This document shows positions 50,091 through 64,000 of a stretch of 64,000 nucleotides of DNA, piece after piece. The first letter of the stretch is position 1. Every line of letters starts with the position of its first letter. A program made the translations under genes and the position numbers. Origin of the DNA: Stramonita haemastoma. Its lineage: Eukaryota > Mollusca > Gastropoda > Neogastropoda > Muricidae. The notes under the pieces were generated by a model, which made no database searches, was not told the DNA's origin, and saw only the letters and a list, made by a program, of their open reading frames with translations. The stretch covers positions 49,656,969 through 49,720,968 of the forward strand of contig CM060335.1 in assembly GCA_030674155.1 (NCBI GenBank), in the 5' to 3' direction.

Positions 50091-50580
50091 GATTATAGAG
50101 GAGGATGTAGGATGTAGAACCGTTGAAGGAGGTACTGATGGTTATCAGGAAATGAATACTAATGATGATGATGATGATGGTAATGATGATGTGATCACTA
50201 ATGGTGATGATGGTATGATGATTTGGTTACTAAAGGTGATGATGGTAACGATGGTGTAGGTGTGGAAAGTGCCTGCGGTAATGGTGACTGTGATGAAGAA
50301 GTTAAAGATGACAATGGAAACAGTGATGAAGAAGACGTGGATTATGATCGTGACTATTGTGTAGACACTGAAGATGATAACCGTGACGATGATAATTATA
50401 AAGGTTGAAGAGGAGGATGATAGTGCAGATGATGAAGAGAATGATTTTGACAATGATGACGTAGATGATGACAGTAATGATGGCGATATTGATATACATG
50501 CTGCAGCTGTAGATATGGATAATGACGATGCTGATGGCAGTGATTATATACTTGATAAAATGATGATGGCGATGATGTTA
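50091..50580 (+). repeat. GAT-rich continuation
   Basis: GATGATGAT-rich DNA without a fixed unit. Short acidic frames continue with shifts. It could be an older part of the same array. Confidence 0.6.
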
Positions 50581-50689
50581 ACTAGAGGGCATTGAATGTG
50601 ACTCATGTAATTGCAGAATTGGAAATGATGAATGGATGGAATTGTTTTCTACTATGATGTTTACCTTCCCCCTGCCTCAAACATGTTTT

Positions 50690-50745
50690 GTATAATGGCC
50701 TAAGGCCGATGTACAATAAAACTTTTCAGTGTTCAGTGTTCTCTC
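50690..50745 (+). mobile_element. Non-LTR retroelement 3' end
   Basis: ATGGCCTAAGGCCGATGTAC then AATAAAACTTTTCAGTG and a repeated TTCAGTG. Same ending as 44141-44190 in opposite orientation. Confidence 0.65.
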
Positions 50746-50856
50746 TCTGTGTCTCTCTGAGTCTCTCCCTCTCAAATTTCACATTTCAATACAGGTGCAC
50801 TTAAGAATGAACACTTGCCAATATGTGCATATATATGCCACATGCATGCATGTGTG

Positions 50857-52275
<1,419 letters not shown>

Positions 52276-52475
52276 CATGTGCATGTGAGCTAAAAGGAGA
52301 CATGTATGGATCCATCCACTCTGCTATGGTAATAGACTGTTACAGCAGAGTGGATAGGATCTCCCCTGCCTCTAGCTAAGCCAGGTAAGCCTACTTACCA
52401 GCTGGCCAGGGCAGAGCTGTTACAATATTCATCATGGACACCTTCGTCATTACAATGCCTATATCAGCCTCTATG

Positions 52476-52564
52476 ACCACACACACACACACACACACAC
52501 AGTTGGCATTCTCACACATTCTCTCTCTCTCTCTCCCTCCCTCTCTCTCTCTCTCTCTCTCTCA

Positions 52565-52625
<61 letters not shown>

Positions 52626-52645
52626 TCACTCACTCACTCACTCAG

Positions 52646-52707
<62 letters not shown>

Positions 52708-52823
52708 TGCGTGCATGCTATCTCTCAAGTCTTATGCATGCACACATGCATGCACACAAATTACACACACACACACTAACACACACACACACACTAACAC
52801 ACACACACACACACACACACAAA
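52476..52823. repeat. Compound CA / CT / CA / CACT / CA microsatellite
   Basis: CA 52480-52500, CT 52519-52561, CA 52566-52620, CACT 52621-52645, CA 52647-52705, then CA blocks to 52820. Confidence 0.95.
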
Positions 52824-53750
52824 CTCTAGGATACACCCAGTCTACAAACAGCAACAGAGACAGAAGAACAGTGAAAACAGAGAACTTCTAACTTTAGACA
52901 AAAGAGCTCAGCACTCTTGTTATTTTCCACTTGGCTGACAAACATCACAGCCCAGCAGCATCAGAAGCCTCTATGTAGCATAGTGTAGAGTAGGGTAGCA
53001 GCAGACTGTGCCACCAAGCTGGGATGAAGTCATCAATGTTCCAATGGCCTAAGCCGCTTTGAATTGATCCCCCTCTCTTCCCTTCACCAATTATTCATGT
53101 CCCAGTCCCACCCTGGATCTGTGTACACCAACACTTAACATAGGTGGCATTCTGTTCCCCTCAACATCCCAGTTGTGACAGCAGACAAAGCAGCAGGCCA
53201 ACAGGCGCCTCATCCTAATGGCCCTGAAGTTACAGCTGTGTTGTGTGGGTTTGAGTCTGGGCCAGGCTTCATAGACAGCTGATCAATGGGGATTTTTTAT
53301 GCTTATGCAAACTTGTGTACAGACCTGCAAATATCTTCTTCTCCTTCATGAGATCATGGATTTTATCCTACAAATTATATGCATATGGAAGACCACTTGA
53401 CAATTTATCCCCATTTTTTTCTGGACTTAAAGAGGAAAGGTTTCACTACTTTAAAATTCAGTTTTTTAACTGCTGGGTGAAAATTCATTTTTTAGCCTCA
53501 ATGTCACACTTTTGTGCACCTTTCCAGAGAACAACCCACATTATATATATAATTATTAATGATCCTATTTTTCATGTTAGAATTCAGTCCATTGTAGAAA
53601 CACAAAAATACCCAACTTGCACCTAAAGCACCATAACCTGGGCACAGGTTCATGCAGTGACTAAGCTAGTTGTTTCAAAATTGATTTCTACATCATAATA
53701 TGAATATTTTTTGCAAATGTACCATAGCAAACATATGGGATATTCTTGTT
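52824..53750. other. Unique DNA with a possible SINE head
   Basis: 53215-53290 has a box-B-like GGGTTTGAGTCTGGGCC and GATCAATGGGGATTTTTTATG, weakly resembling a SINE head. No gene. Confidence 0.35.

Positions 53751-53751
<1 letters not shown>

Positions 53752-53808
<57 letters not shown>
53752..53808. repeat. (CA)n microsatellite
   Basis: Pure CA. Confidence 0.97.
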
Positions 53809-53811
<3 letters not shown>

Positions 53812-54543
53812 GTTGCCCTGGAAAAGCTGGAAACTGAACTGAAACTTATCACCCATGATGAATTCTGAAACAGGTAACAACTGGAAACAAGTACACAAAA
53901 AACAAAGAAAGTAAGAAAGAAACTAACAAATTTACAATAACATTGCCTTCTTTGAACAGACTGATTTTGAAAGCTCACAAGCAAACAATCCTAATTCCTT
54001 TAACAGAAATAAACAACTTGCAATAATGTAGTCTGTGAATAGAGAATAAAAACTATGTACAATTCACACCATTCAATATGTCCTGTGACAGGACAGTCTG
54101 ATAGAGAACAATGCAGCTCCACATGTTATTACTGTCATCAGTGACTTTCCAAGTGTACTGAACCTTTTTCAATCCCACCTTTGAGGTAGCCACATTCAGT
54201 CTTTGGGGAAATTGTCTTAGAAACACACCACCAGTTTCATGTGCTGATTTTTTTTTTTTTTTATCTATTCCCTCTAGCATGTAATAAACTTAAGTATTAT
54301 CAATGCATACATACATGTATACAAGTGTGTTTAAATGCAGGCATCTTCATGCACAAGCCCTTGCCTTTGAAATACTCTCATCTAAAAGACAGACAGAAGA
54401 CTGCACAGACCTTCTAATCTGGGTACTGTGAGTAGGATTTGAACTTGTGACCCCTAGATCAAGCATCAAACAGTTCACTGTGTGCACCCACCAATAACTT
54501 GAACATGTACCTAGCAATAACACCAACCTGAATTTGTGTGATT
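53809..54543. other. Unique DNA with a possible minus-strand SINE
   Basis: 54310-54490 read on the minus strand has a box-B-like AAGTTCAAATCCTAC. The evidence is weak. Confidence 0.35.
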
Positions 54544-54558
54544 AGAAATTAGTGGCTA

Positions 54559-55392
54559 GCCATGGCGCAGTGGTTAGCGCCGTGGATTCCGGACTGGAAG
54601 GTCGCGGGTTCGAATCCCATAAGTCATAGGGATTTTTTCGGGCTCCGGCCGGCTCCTACCCAGAGTGAGTGTGCTGTGGGCTCAGTGGGGAGACTGGGAC
54701 CACACAGTCGAGCTTCATCCACTTTACGGATGCGAATTTGAGAGTGTTGCTCAAATTACCTGACCAACACTGCAGGTGTCTGTATCTCTCGGGCCTGGTT
54801 GACGCCGGGATATATTATGACAGTAAGCGTAGAGAACAACCCTGTCAAGTAGTCTCAAAGCGGATGCACCTCCACAGCAGCATCATTACATCATCCTCAT
54901 CATCATTGATCATCATGCAATAATAAAAATTGCCTCTGATTCGGTGGCTCCGTTGCTCTGGTCTCATGGTGACCTCAGATTCGGTTTCCCCATACGCTTC
55001 TGTGCCTGTGGTGAATTTGTGTCAAAGCCTTTGGGGTTGGGGGTTCATAGGGAGGCGGTCGTTGGAGGGACGTTGTGGTGGTCGCCACCTTGGGTGGGTG
55101 ACTCACTCAGTCTGGCTCCGCGACTGAGCTAATACTGTCGTTAGTAGGGGGCTTAGTAGGTGGTGTCCTGCGTATGTTAGCTCAGAACAGGTACCACTGA
55201 ACACCACCAAAGTGACCCAGCAGAAGTGCAGGGCCCCTCTGGCTGGTGGCCCCGCGGCGGCCTAATATTGATGAGCTCCCTGTGGACTCCCGACCCCGGG
55301 GGTGAGATACAACGAATCTGGTATGGCTGTGGCGGGGAGATTGAAATGAGCGGCGTGGGAACAGCAGTACGGGAACGTCACAGAAGACGAGG

Positions 55393-55426
<34 letters not shown>
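54559..55426 (+). mobile_element. Long tRNA-headed retroposon, young copy 1
   Basis: About 868 bp. The tRNA-like head has box A TGGCGCAGTGGTTAGCG and box B GGTTCGAATCC (54608-54618). A long body without a conserved protein follows, then a poly(A) tail from 55397. It is flanked by a perfect 15-bp duplication AGAAATTAGTGGCTA (54544-54558 and 55427-55441). Near-identical to 62880-63736, so recently mobile. It must use an external LINE enzyme, since no reverse transcriptase is encoded. Confidence 0.93.
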
Positions 55427-55429
<3 letters not shown>

Positions 55430-55441
55430 AATTAGTGGCTA

Positions 55442-55690
55442 CACTTTCTGATTTTTTTTTTTTTTTTTTTTTTACACACAAAGACAACAACATATTCACA
55501 CAAAATATGTATACATGCACTGTGTTATTTATTAATTATGTAGATTGTATGCAAGCATGTCTACATCTGAAATGCAAAGTGCACATTATCATGGGCTATA
55601 AGACATATTGTCGATTTGATGTTACAGCTGCAGACATGATTAGAATCTGATTCTCATCATCTGCTCTCTCTGGTGGTAGATCTGTCAGAT
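55442..55690. other. Unique DNA
   Basis: Poly(T) at 55452-55472. No gene. Confidence 0.4.
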
Positions 55691-56265
<575 letters not shown>

Positions 56266-56604
56266 AGAGGGAGGATAACAAAAAACACAAAAAAAGGACT
56301 GAAAACATTCGGCAGTGAACAACGAGATAACGTGTTTTCTATGTCCTGTGACTCCACAGGTCAAAACAACAACAAAACCAAACAGCAAACAGGCAAGTTG
56401 AGTCTCGTGTCAATCACTCAATCCACTCAATGGGGAAGTGAAGAGCAGCCAAAGGTGGCCAGAGTCCAAATAGAGATGTTCAGCGATATATAGAAAATGA
56501 TGTTATGTGCTTCAGCACTTTTCCTCCACACTACTCTTCAACTCCTTACAATTACATAAGTCTGCCTTCTTCTCCTTCATAACTTATTCTGGACATTTTC
56601 AGTC

Positions 56605-56608
<4 letters not shown>
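56266..56608. other. Unique DNA
   Basis: Nothing recognised. Confidence 0.35.
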
Positions 56609-56688
<80 letters not shown>

Positions 56689-56697
56689 GTGCGACTG

Positions 56698-56770
<73 letters not shown>
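56609..56770. repeat. Compound (GA)n(GT)n microsatellite
   Basis: GA 56609-56687, GT 56701-56769. Confidence 0.95.
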
Positions 56771-56771
<1 letters not shown>

Positions 56772-58537
56772 ACATGTATACATTTGTGTACATGCATATG
56801 TGTATGAGTGTGCACGCATGCATGAATGCCTGTATACATGTGTGTTCATACTTTTTGTCTTCAAGTGTTTGCGTACACTCCACACCATATGATCTGTAAA
56901 ATTCTGTAGATTATAGACAATAAGGTACTGTAACAGCAGCAACACCAAATATATTATGCACCTTAAAAGGTCCGCAGATTCATTCCTACTCAAAGCATTT
57001 GTACCTGAATTTAGTTTGAAACTTGGAATCAATCTTCATTAATTTTGATACGGTCACCACTGTCAGTTCTCTAACACACTTGTTTAAAATAAAAATCTTT
57101 GATTTTGGAGAAACATCTCCTTCAAAGAGGACAGCTGCACTCAAATTATCCCTCAAAAGGTAAAAGCAGTGTCAAGACATACAACATATCATAAAATAAG
57201 ACAGCAAGCTAGTAGTAGTAGTCCTGACTTGGGTTTTATTTTTGGGGGGGGGGGGGGGCTTTTCTATTTTATTTGTTTCATGTTTGTTTGGGTTTCTTTT
57301 TAGCTGAAAGAACATAGGAAGTTTGAAACATAATTAATAGACACAGAGATAACTTTTATACATGTTTGTAGGAAACAACAAGCAAATAAATGATCATGTG
57401 TAGACAATACCTGTCAGTTATGTGTGTATGTGTGTGTGAAACTGAAAGTGTGCATGCGTACGCACACGCATGCACTCTCATGTGAGCGCAGGCACATGCG
57501 CGAACTCCATAAGTGTATGGTTTATATCCAAATCTGTGATTGAACATTGAATTAAATTGAAAGATTTTTTTTTCTCAAAACACAAAAATATGTTCATTAT
57601 CCGTCAATGTCTACAGATCTACTTATATTGTTATACATGCACACAATCAATCCTCAGAAGCACAGTTGAAAGAAGTCACATGACATGTGAAAATATGCCA
57701 GGTTCATACACACACACACACACACACTGAATGTTCTCCATTATGAGACCTACAGGAGAAAGTTTCTACATCAAAATGCCTGTAGTGTGAGTGAATGGAT
57801 CCCACAGAGAGAAAAAAAAGCAAGAGCTTTCCTACATGATTGAGAGACTGAAGTGTACACAGTTCTGCTTTGACATGCGACAGGTTAGCAATGGAAGGAC
57901 ACAGGGAAGACACATTGCAGAAAGATGTCAAAGATGTGTTCTTTTATTTAAAACAAGGCAGAAGAAAAATGAGAACAAAATTAATGTCCACTGACTCATC
58001 CTAGGGGAATCAAATGATAAAGAATGCCATTATGATTAAACACCAACCTGACAAAATATACTCATACTGTATCAGAATGAGAGGAAAAGCTTTTGTTATG
58101 AACAATATAATTTGCCCAAATGTAGGGAAGTAAAAAAACTAGAAGTATCAACAACTAAAAGTAAAACACAGTAAAAGCCAATTCCATGAGGAATCAAATA
58201 ATGAGAGAAATAAAAGAGAAAAAAAAAGAAGAAACCACACCAAACCAAACAAAACACGAACAATAACAACAACAACCACACACACACACAGACGATACTT
58301 ACAACCCTATCTAGGACAGTAGAATCAACTACTATTCATTGTACACTGTACAGTGCATTGCTAATTAGCGGGTGGCAAAGCGTCCAAGTGTCAAGAGTGA
58401 GAATGATGTATTGGCACTCCATGCAAATTTATCCGCGTTGTGACTAAGTGTAGAACAGTCAGTGTGAACAGTGTCACCCTAAACAGCAGAATGGAGACAA
58501 TGAATTCTGCACAAGACCCCACTGGCTGTGAACATGT

Positions 58538-58539
<2 letters not shown>
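56771..58539. other. Unique AT-rich DNA
   Basis: Poly(G) at 57244-57258, short CA at 57710-57727. No gene recognised over about 1.8 kb. Confidence 0.4.

Positions 58540-58603
<64 letters not shown>
58540..58603. repeat. (CA)n microsatellite
   Basis: Pure CA. Confidence 0.97.
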
Positions 58604-58608
<5 letters not shown>

Positions 58609-59389
58609 GAAACATGCATATTATACAATTATATAGAATAGGATATATATAATATATTAATTATAAGAAGAGCCTTAGACACAAACTAAGATCAAAACTG
58701 ACAACATAATCATACATCTCAACAGACAGACACTGAGCTGTTTCTCAAAGACTGTAAACCAATTCCCTGCTAGATGCAAGCACAATGGGAAAATGTCTTC
58801 TACTTTTTTTTTCTTTAAAGAAAAAGAATACTCAGCAGAAACATGATAAAGTCACAAGACCGACACGCCTCCCACCAAGCCAGCAAATGAAGTGTAAGAA
58901 TGTCATAGTCCCTGCAAGGAGGAAAAAAATGGATAGAAAAAGGAAAGAGCAAAGCCATGATCAGGTTTTGCAGTCATTATCAGTTGAAAAAAAGAAGAAG
59001 ACAACAGCGGTAGGAGTACATTACATTGATTTGTTCAGTTCTGCAGTCACTGTGCTGAAGACTTCCTGATTACAGGATGACCCAGTTTCATGAAAAGTGT
59101 ATATTATATGCAATCGCCTCCCCCCCAAAAAAAAACAACAGCAACAACAACAAACAAACAAAAAAAAACCCACCTAGGCTCCATGGTTTTAATCTCATTC
59201 TCTGTTATGAACTTTTATGAAGTAAACAATGACGGATCCACCAGACTAGTGCTTCCAGGTTGAATATTTATATATGTATTCTTTTTTTTCTTCTTTTTTT
59301 TCTTTTAAATTTTTTAGTTTTGTTTTAATCTGGACAATAAATGCCATCCAAGTATTTTTTAAATGATTTACAAGTAGGTGTTGTTCAGG
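58604..59389. other. Unique DNA
   Basis: A plus-strand open frame of ~94 codons (58785-59069), Lys-rich and unrecognised. Not called. Confidence 0.35.
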
Positions 59390-59540
59390 TTTTTATTTAT
59401 TTATTTTTTTTTTTTACTTTTTCATTTCGAGGATAATGGAATAAGCACTTATTACATTCACAACTTATGTGCTTTTTTTGGTTGTTTTTTACATCCAGTC
59501 CCCATGTGTATGCAGTTTTGTTAATTTTGTCATCCATTCA
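59390..59540 (-). mobile_element. SINE tail fragment, main family
   Basis: TTTAT tail, CGAGGATAATGGAATAAGCA and CATCCAGTCCCCATGTGTAT, head half lost. Confidence 0.8.
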
Positions 59541-59684
59541 GGAGTGTGTATATATGCTACTTTTGTTTTTCCAGAACACCTGTGATGATCATAGACCTGG
59601 TTTCACTGCAAGATATGAAAAAATTTCTTCTGGACATGAGCTTCAAAGTATAATTTGTCGTCTTTCTTAAATTATTTTGCGGAT

Positions 59685-60130
59685 GGGGGTGTGGGGTAGG
59701 GGTGGGGGGTCAGGGAGAAGGATGGGGGAGAGAGGATATTATTTTGCGGGTGGGGGGTCAGGGAAAAGGATGGGGGAGAGAAGATAGTGTAGTGGTAGGA
59801 GTGCTATGCTTGCAATTGTTGTCAAGTGTAGGTTGGGGAGGGGGGGGGGGGGCGCAGGGGGAAGGATGGGGGAGAGAAGAAAGAGTAGTGATAGGAGTGC
59901 TATGCTTGCAATTGTTGGCCAGTGTTTGAGCCACCATCAAGGCATCCATTTGAGGGGATTCCCCCCTGGGACTTAGTAACATCAGTACCACCTCCACTGC
60001 CCTGAAAGTCATTCAGCTGAGTGTGTGTGATCACAAGCAAAACATCTTACACAGTATGTAACCCATTTCACCTTTCAGAAGAATAGACCATAAGTGCCTA
60101 CAGGAATGGATTTTAAAAACAATTTATAAA
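59685..60130 (+). mobile_element. Diverged SINE with repeated G-rich leader and head
   Basis: A G-rich segment with GTAGTGGTAGGAGTGCTATG and CTTGCAATTGTTG occurs twice (59745-59830 and 59845-59925). It is followed by a worn body (GGGACTTAGTAACATCAGTA, AAAACATCTTACACAG). Confidence 0.6.
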
Positions 60131-61558
60131 AAACAAACAAACTGGAGTCGTGTTTCGACAACATGCCTAAAGTCAGAATCTGAGAATGTGCCTTATGGTG
60201 GGTAAGTGGTCAAATGCGCAAAATCTCGCCATTCAGTGAAGTGAAACTTGGAGCTTTAGCCGAGGAACCTGAAATAAATAAATAATAAATAAATGCTCAT
60301 GAATGCTACTATAGATTTTTTTTAATCCACTCATTTCTAGTAAAATGAAAACAAAACTTCAGAAGTAACTTTTAGGGGGAAGTGGGGATGGTAGCATTGA
60401 ATTGGTACAATTAGCCCACAAAAATAATGGTGAAGGGACCAAGAAGCCAGATCAATATGTACATACTTTAGCTTACAATTAATGAGGTCACTTTTGAACA
60501 TCACAAGTATGGGTGTTCTGTTATTATAGTTAACCATATCATGTACATACTGACTGTTAACCCACATAGTGACAAAGCAAATGTATACCATTCTGTTAAA
60601 GTCAGACAGTTGGGAAAAAAAATTATTTACAGGAACCAAAGACGAGTCTGGGCACACAACTAAATTTACAGTTTGTAAACTTGTTAAAAGGTATTCCGAG
60701 GTGTTGACTTATCAAGACTTCACTTTCTCTATCAAGTATCATCGATCAAACTGGTCCATGAACAGCTTGCACAAACAGCCAAGCTAATATAATTCAATAC
60801 CCTGGTTTTGTTTTGTGGTGTTAAATTAAACAAATAAAAAAGGAGATAATTTTATTATTTTGGTGTTTACTGCAGTGACACATATGCCTAAGTGTAGATC
60901 TATAGATGTACGAGTTAAGAGAGAAAGGGAAAGTGTGTGGAGGGTGGGGGGTGTGGTGTGCACACTTACAGTGAGTTAAACATATTATATGCATGAAGTG
61001 TATTTCACAGCACATATGGGAGGACACTTCTACAGAATTTGTTCAATATGAATGACTGTATGCATGAGTATAACTTATAAGCAAGTGCTACTACATATGT
61101 ACATCCATCTAAATGACAGAAGTAGACAGGGTATTTTTTTTAAAGAAAAGGAAAACAGGTACACACATGCAAAGCATGAACCCTTCTGTTGCTGAAATCA
61201 TTCAAAATCACACCATGGGGCAATGACCACAGGGACAGCGGTCACAGACTAACATACAGTGCAAAAGATCCTAAACACTGACCACACAAAGACCGTACAC
61301 ACACTTCTCTGAGCTATTCTATGTCCACATTTCTACCTCTCGCCCTGGCTTTACACAACTGTATACATACATCTAATCTATCTTACACGAAGGAAGATCT
61401 TAAAGTTACTTGGTGTAAACATGCATAGTCATGTCAAACCTTCAACAGTCCACAACCGAAAACTCGGAGAAGAGATCAATATCCCCATAAAGATTACCAA
61501 ATCAATTCTGAGGAGTTTTCTGGCTACAGTGGGCCTCTCTGTACATCACTACATCATG

Positions 61559-61561
<3 letters not shown>
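60131..61561. other. Unique DNA with one dispersed segment
   Basis: 60170-60295 carries CGCAAAATCTCGCCATTCAG and an AAAT tail, related to 846-925. The rest is unique with no gene. Confidence 0.45.
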
Positions 61562-61642
<81 letters not shown>

Positions 61643-61690
61643 TGCGTGCGTGTATGTGCGTGCGTGCGTGTGTGTGTGTGTGTGTGTGTT
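61562..61690. repeat. (GT)n then (GCGT)n microsatellite
   Basis: GT to about 61622, GCGT to about 61672, GT again. Confidence 0.95.
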
Positions 61691-61991
61691 GTTGTGTGTG
61701 TGCACATGCGTGATTGCATGTGTGCATGTGACATGCATGCATACCCACTCATGTACACAATTATGCCAGTGAGTTTGACAATATATGCCACATGTCAAAA
61801 AGCACCAATGTAAACAATCAGATTATCTACATTCTGTAAATTATACAATATGAATCAATAAATTATATGCACAGTTTATTTATTCCTGACCTTAAAAGTT
61901 CAAACACTAGTACTGTCACTAGTCAGGACACAAAACATCAACAAAAACAAACATAAAAAATTCCTTTACAGTTTACTACAGTATTAGACAA
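61691..61991. other. Unique DNA
   Basis: Nothing recognised. Confidence 0.35.
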
Positions 61992-61996
61992 TGAGA

Positions 61997-62087
<91 letters not shown>
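61992..62087. repeat. (GA)n microsatellite
   Basis: GA with one ACA break. Confidence 0.96.
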
Positions 62088-62089
<2 letters not shown>

Positions 62090-62757
62090 CTGCACTTTCA
62101 GTGACATAGAATAAAATAGTATAAAAGTATTAAAACTCGTCTTCCAAACGCTGTCTGCTGATAGAAAAATGTGTCTGGTCTTAAGTGTTATTGCAAAATA
62201 TGACACCAGACACCGCTATTTGATTGCACCCAGGGGGCCTACAAAGGCCATATTAGAGCTTGAAATAGCTTGCAATGTCATCAATGAAGTAACTGCTCAT
62301 TATTTCACTTGCCAAGAGACTGGTACAGTGGTAGTGTTTTGATCTAATATGTTACATGTTTTGAGGACACCAGGATGAAGTACTTAGCAATCAGAATTTC
62401 TAAAAACTCAACAGTAAATTGATTAATCAGCCTAAAATTTGTGGGAAATTAATAGTTAAATGTTTATTGAAAGCTATCCATTCTAAGAATAGTTCACATG
62501 TGTCATGGACTTTCCAATACACATGGAGGTGAAAGTAAGTAGTTCTTCGTTTCAGACAACACTTGTGTCATAAGTAAAGTGTGCATACATGTACTAGGTA
62601 ACTTTTTTTTCTAAATCAATGTGTGGAGATGGATTTTCCTTTATTGGTTGTGAATCTTTTATTGTTCTGTGAACACTAATATAAAAAAAGAACATAAGGC
62701 GATGTGTGTGGACATGTATGGAGATGTGCACGCAATATCTTGGTTTTTTATTATAAT
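62088..62757. other. Unique DNA
   Basis: No gene recognised. Confidence 0.35.
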
Positions 62758-62862
62758 GATGATAATACATGGAATTTATACAGCACTACAATAATATATC
62801 TTGCAAAAACAAAATCTACACATAAATGCATGCATGCATGTGCACACAATGAGAAAGAGAAC
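62758..62862 (+). repeat. Truncated core unit
   Basis: ATAATACATGGAATTTATAC and ATATCTTGCAAAAACAAAATC, then CATGCATGCATGTGCACAC. It is the insertion site region of the retroposon that follows. Confidence 0.7.
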
Positions 62863-62879
62863 AAAAAAAATGCATGTGA

Positions 62880-63736
62880 GACCAGCCGCCATGGCGCAGT
62901 GGTTAGCGCCGTGGATTCCGGACTGGAAGGTCGCGGGTTCGAATCCCATAAGTCATAGGGATTTTTTCGGGCTCCGGCTGGCTCCTACCCAGAGTGAGTG
63001 TGCTGTAGGCTCAGTGGGGAGACTGGGACCACACAGTCGAGCTTCATCCACTTTACGGATGCGAATTTGAGAGTGTTGCTCAAATTACCTGACCAACACT
63101 GCAGGTGTCTGTATCTCTCGGGCCTGGTTGACGCCGGGATATATTATGACAGTAAGCGTAGAGAACAACCCTGTCAAGTAGTCTCAAAGCGGATGCACCT
63201 CCACAGCAGCATCATTACATCATCCTCATCATCATTGATCATCATGCAATAATAAAAATTGCCTCTGATTCGGTGGCCTCCGTTGCTCTGGTCTCATGGT
63301 GACCTCAGATTCGGTTTCCCCATACGCTTCTGTGCCTGTGGTGAATTTGTGTCAAAGCCTTTGGGGTTGGGGGTTCGTGGGGAGGCGGTCGTTGGAGGGA
63401 CGTTGTGGTGGTCGCCACTTTGGGTGGGTGACAGTCTGGCTCCGCGACTGAGCTAATACTGTCGTTAGTAGGGGGCTTAGTAGGTGGTGTCCTGCGTATG
63501 TTAGCTCAGAACAGGCACCACTGAACACCACCAAAGTAACCCAGCAGAAGTGCAGGGCCCCTCTGGCTGGTGGCCCCGCGGCGGCCTAATATTGATGAGC
63601 TCCCTGTGGACTCCCGACCCCGGGGGTGAGACACAACGAATCTGGGTATGGCTGTGGCGGGGAGATTGAAATGAGCGGCGTGGGAACAGCAGTACGGGAG
63701 CGTCACAGAAGACGAGGCAGCAAAAAAAAAAAAAAA
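62880..63736 (+). mobile_element. Long tRNA-headed retroposon, young copy 2
   Basis: About 857 bp with the same head, body and poly(A) tail as 54559-55426 and only scattered differences (for example a 6-bp loss in the ACTCACTCAGTCTGG region). Target duplication AAAAAAAATGCATGTGA at 62863-62879 and 63737-63753, the A run merging with the tail. Confidence 0.93.
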
Positions 63737-63753
63737 AAAAAAAATGCATGTGA

Positions 63754-64000
63754 TGTAACCATCATGGAGTAACTGAGAGCGAGAAACAGAGATCATCTAA
63801 CACAAGAAACAGAGAAACTGAAGAGAGAGACAGCACATATTTTTTCTCAGCAGCTGTTACTGTGGTCTACTTATATTGAATATGTTCTGTCAGACTGCAT
63901 CCCCTGTCAATTCTGGTCAATAGTGCTCCATCATTTTCCATGATTAAGATCCTATGTGACACAAACACACACATGCTCAGAATACAAGCACATGTGTATG
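63754..64000. other. Unique DNA
   Basis: Nothing recognised up to the window end. Confidence 0.35.

Noticed and set aside
50714..50722. AATAAA as polyadenylation signal of an acidic-repeat gene
   Set aside because: The motif lies in a dispersed retroelement 3' end also found at 44141, so it is better explained by that element.
54669..54923. 84-codon frame shared by both young retroposons
   Set aside because: It is identical only because the elements are near-identical copies. It is not preserved in the old copy at 4042-4813 and resembles no reverse transcriptase or other known protein.
62886..62950. Functional tRNA gene
   Set aside because: It has A- and B-box-like motifs, but it is fused to a long body with a poly(A) tail and target duplication, so it is a retroposon head. 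The same applies to the heads at 34551, 5397 and 5548.

Overview
The window looks like a gene-poor stretch of a metazoan nuclear genome, most likely a mollusc. I lean towards a marine gastropod, but that is an inference from repeat style, not a demonstrated identity. Long CA/GT, GA/CT and compound microsatellites, tRNA-headed SINEs, small DNA-transposon remnants and a large minisatellite fill most of it. No prokaryotic features are present: no operons, no CRISPR array, and no long ORF that is not explained by a simple repeat.

One protein-coding gene is supported with confidence. It is an ortholog of vertebrate TMEM164 (membrane acyltransferase of ether phospholipids), on the minus strand. Five coding exons at 33464-33096, 28590-28474, 26670-26592, 23934-23834 and 21916-21455 join at consensus GT-AG junctions. 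They keep phase perfectly and give 376 codons including the stop (375 residues). The two residues known to matter in the human enzyme (Cys in NPCH, His in YYIQH) are both present. A 5' UTR segment runs up to a splice acceptor at 33554 and carries a four-codon uORF. The first transcribed exon and promoter lie further right, or outside the window. The 3' UTR runs left from 21454 to an undetermined end.

Layout. 1-5.4 kb: stacked SINE copies with GA/CA microsatellites, plus an old minus-strand copy of a ~0.9 kb tRNA-headed retroposon that was split by a (ACT)n-core-(AC)n unit. 5.4-20.5 kb: comparatively repeat-poor, A/C-skewed on the plus strand (T/G-rich in the sense of the gene), a candidate for very long 3' UTR or plain intergenic DNA. 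It contains a nested pair of MITEs at 16.2-16.8 kb. 21.5-33.6 kb: the TMEM164 gene. Its introns carry piggyBac-type MITEs, SINEs and large CA arrays, and three of its exon edges have been locally duplicated together with their splice sites. 33.6-64 kb: upstream or first-intron DNA with a full-length SINE, a second copy of the 424-bp TA-flanked MITE, a 58-copy 44-bp minisatellite (38.6-41.1 kb), an acidic-peptide-encoding minisatellite (49.5-50.1 kb), several 150-600 bp compound microsatellites, and two young, nearly identical ~0.86 kb retroposons at 54.56-55.43 and 62.88-63.74 kb with clear target-site duplications and poly(A) tails.

The most unusual signals are three. First, duplicated exon-edge/splice-site segments recur within one gene. 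Second, a microsatellite-bounded unit behaves as a discrete mobile insertion. Third, the long tRNA-headed retroposon family spans young intact copies and an old, interrupted one.
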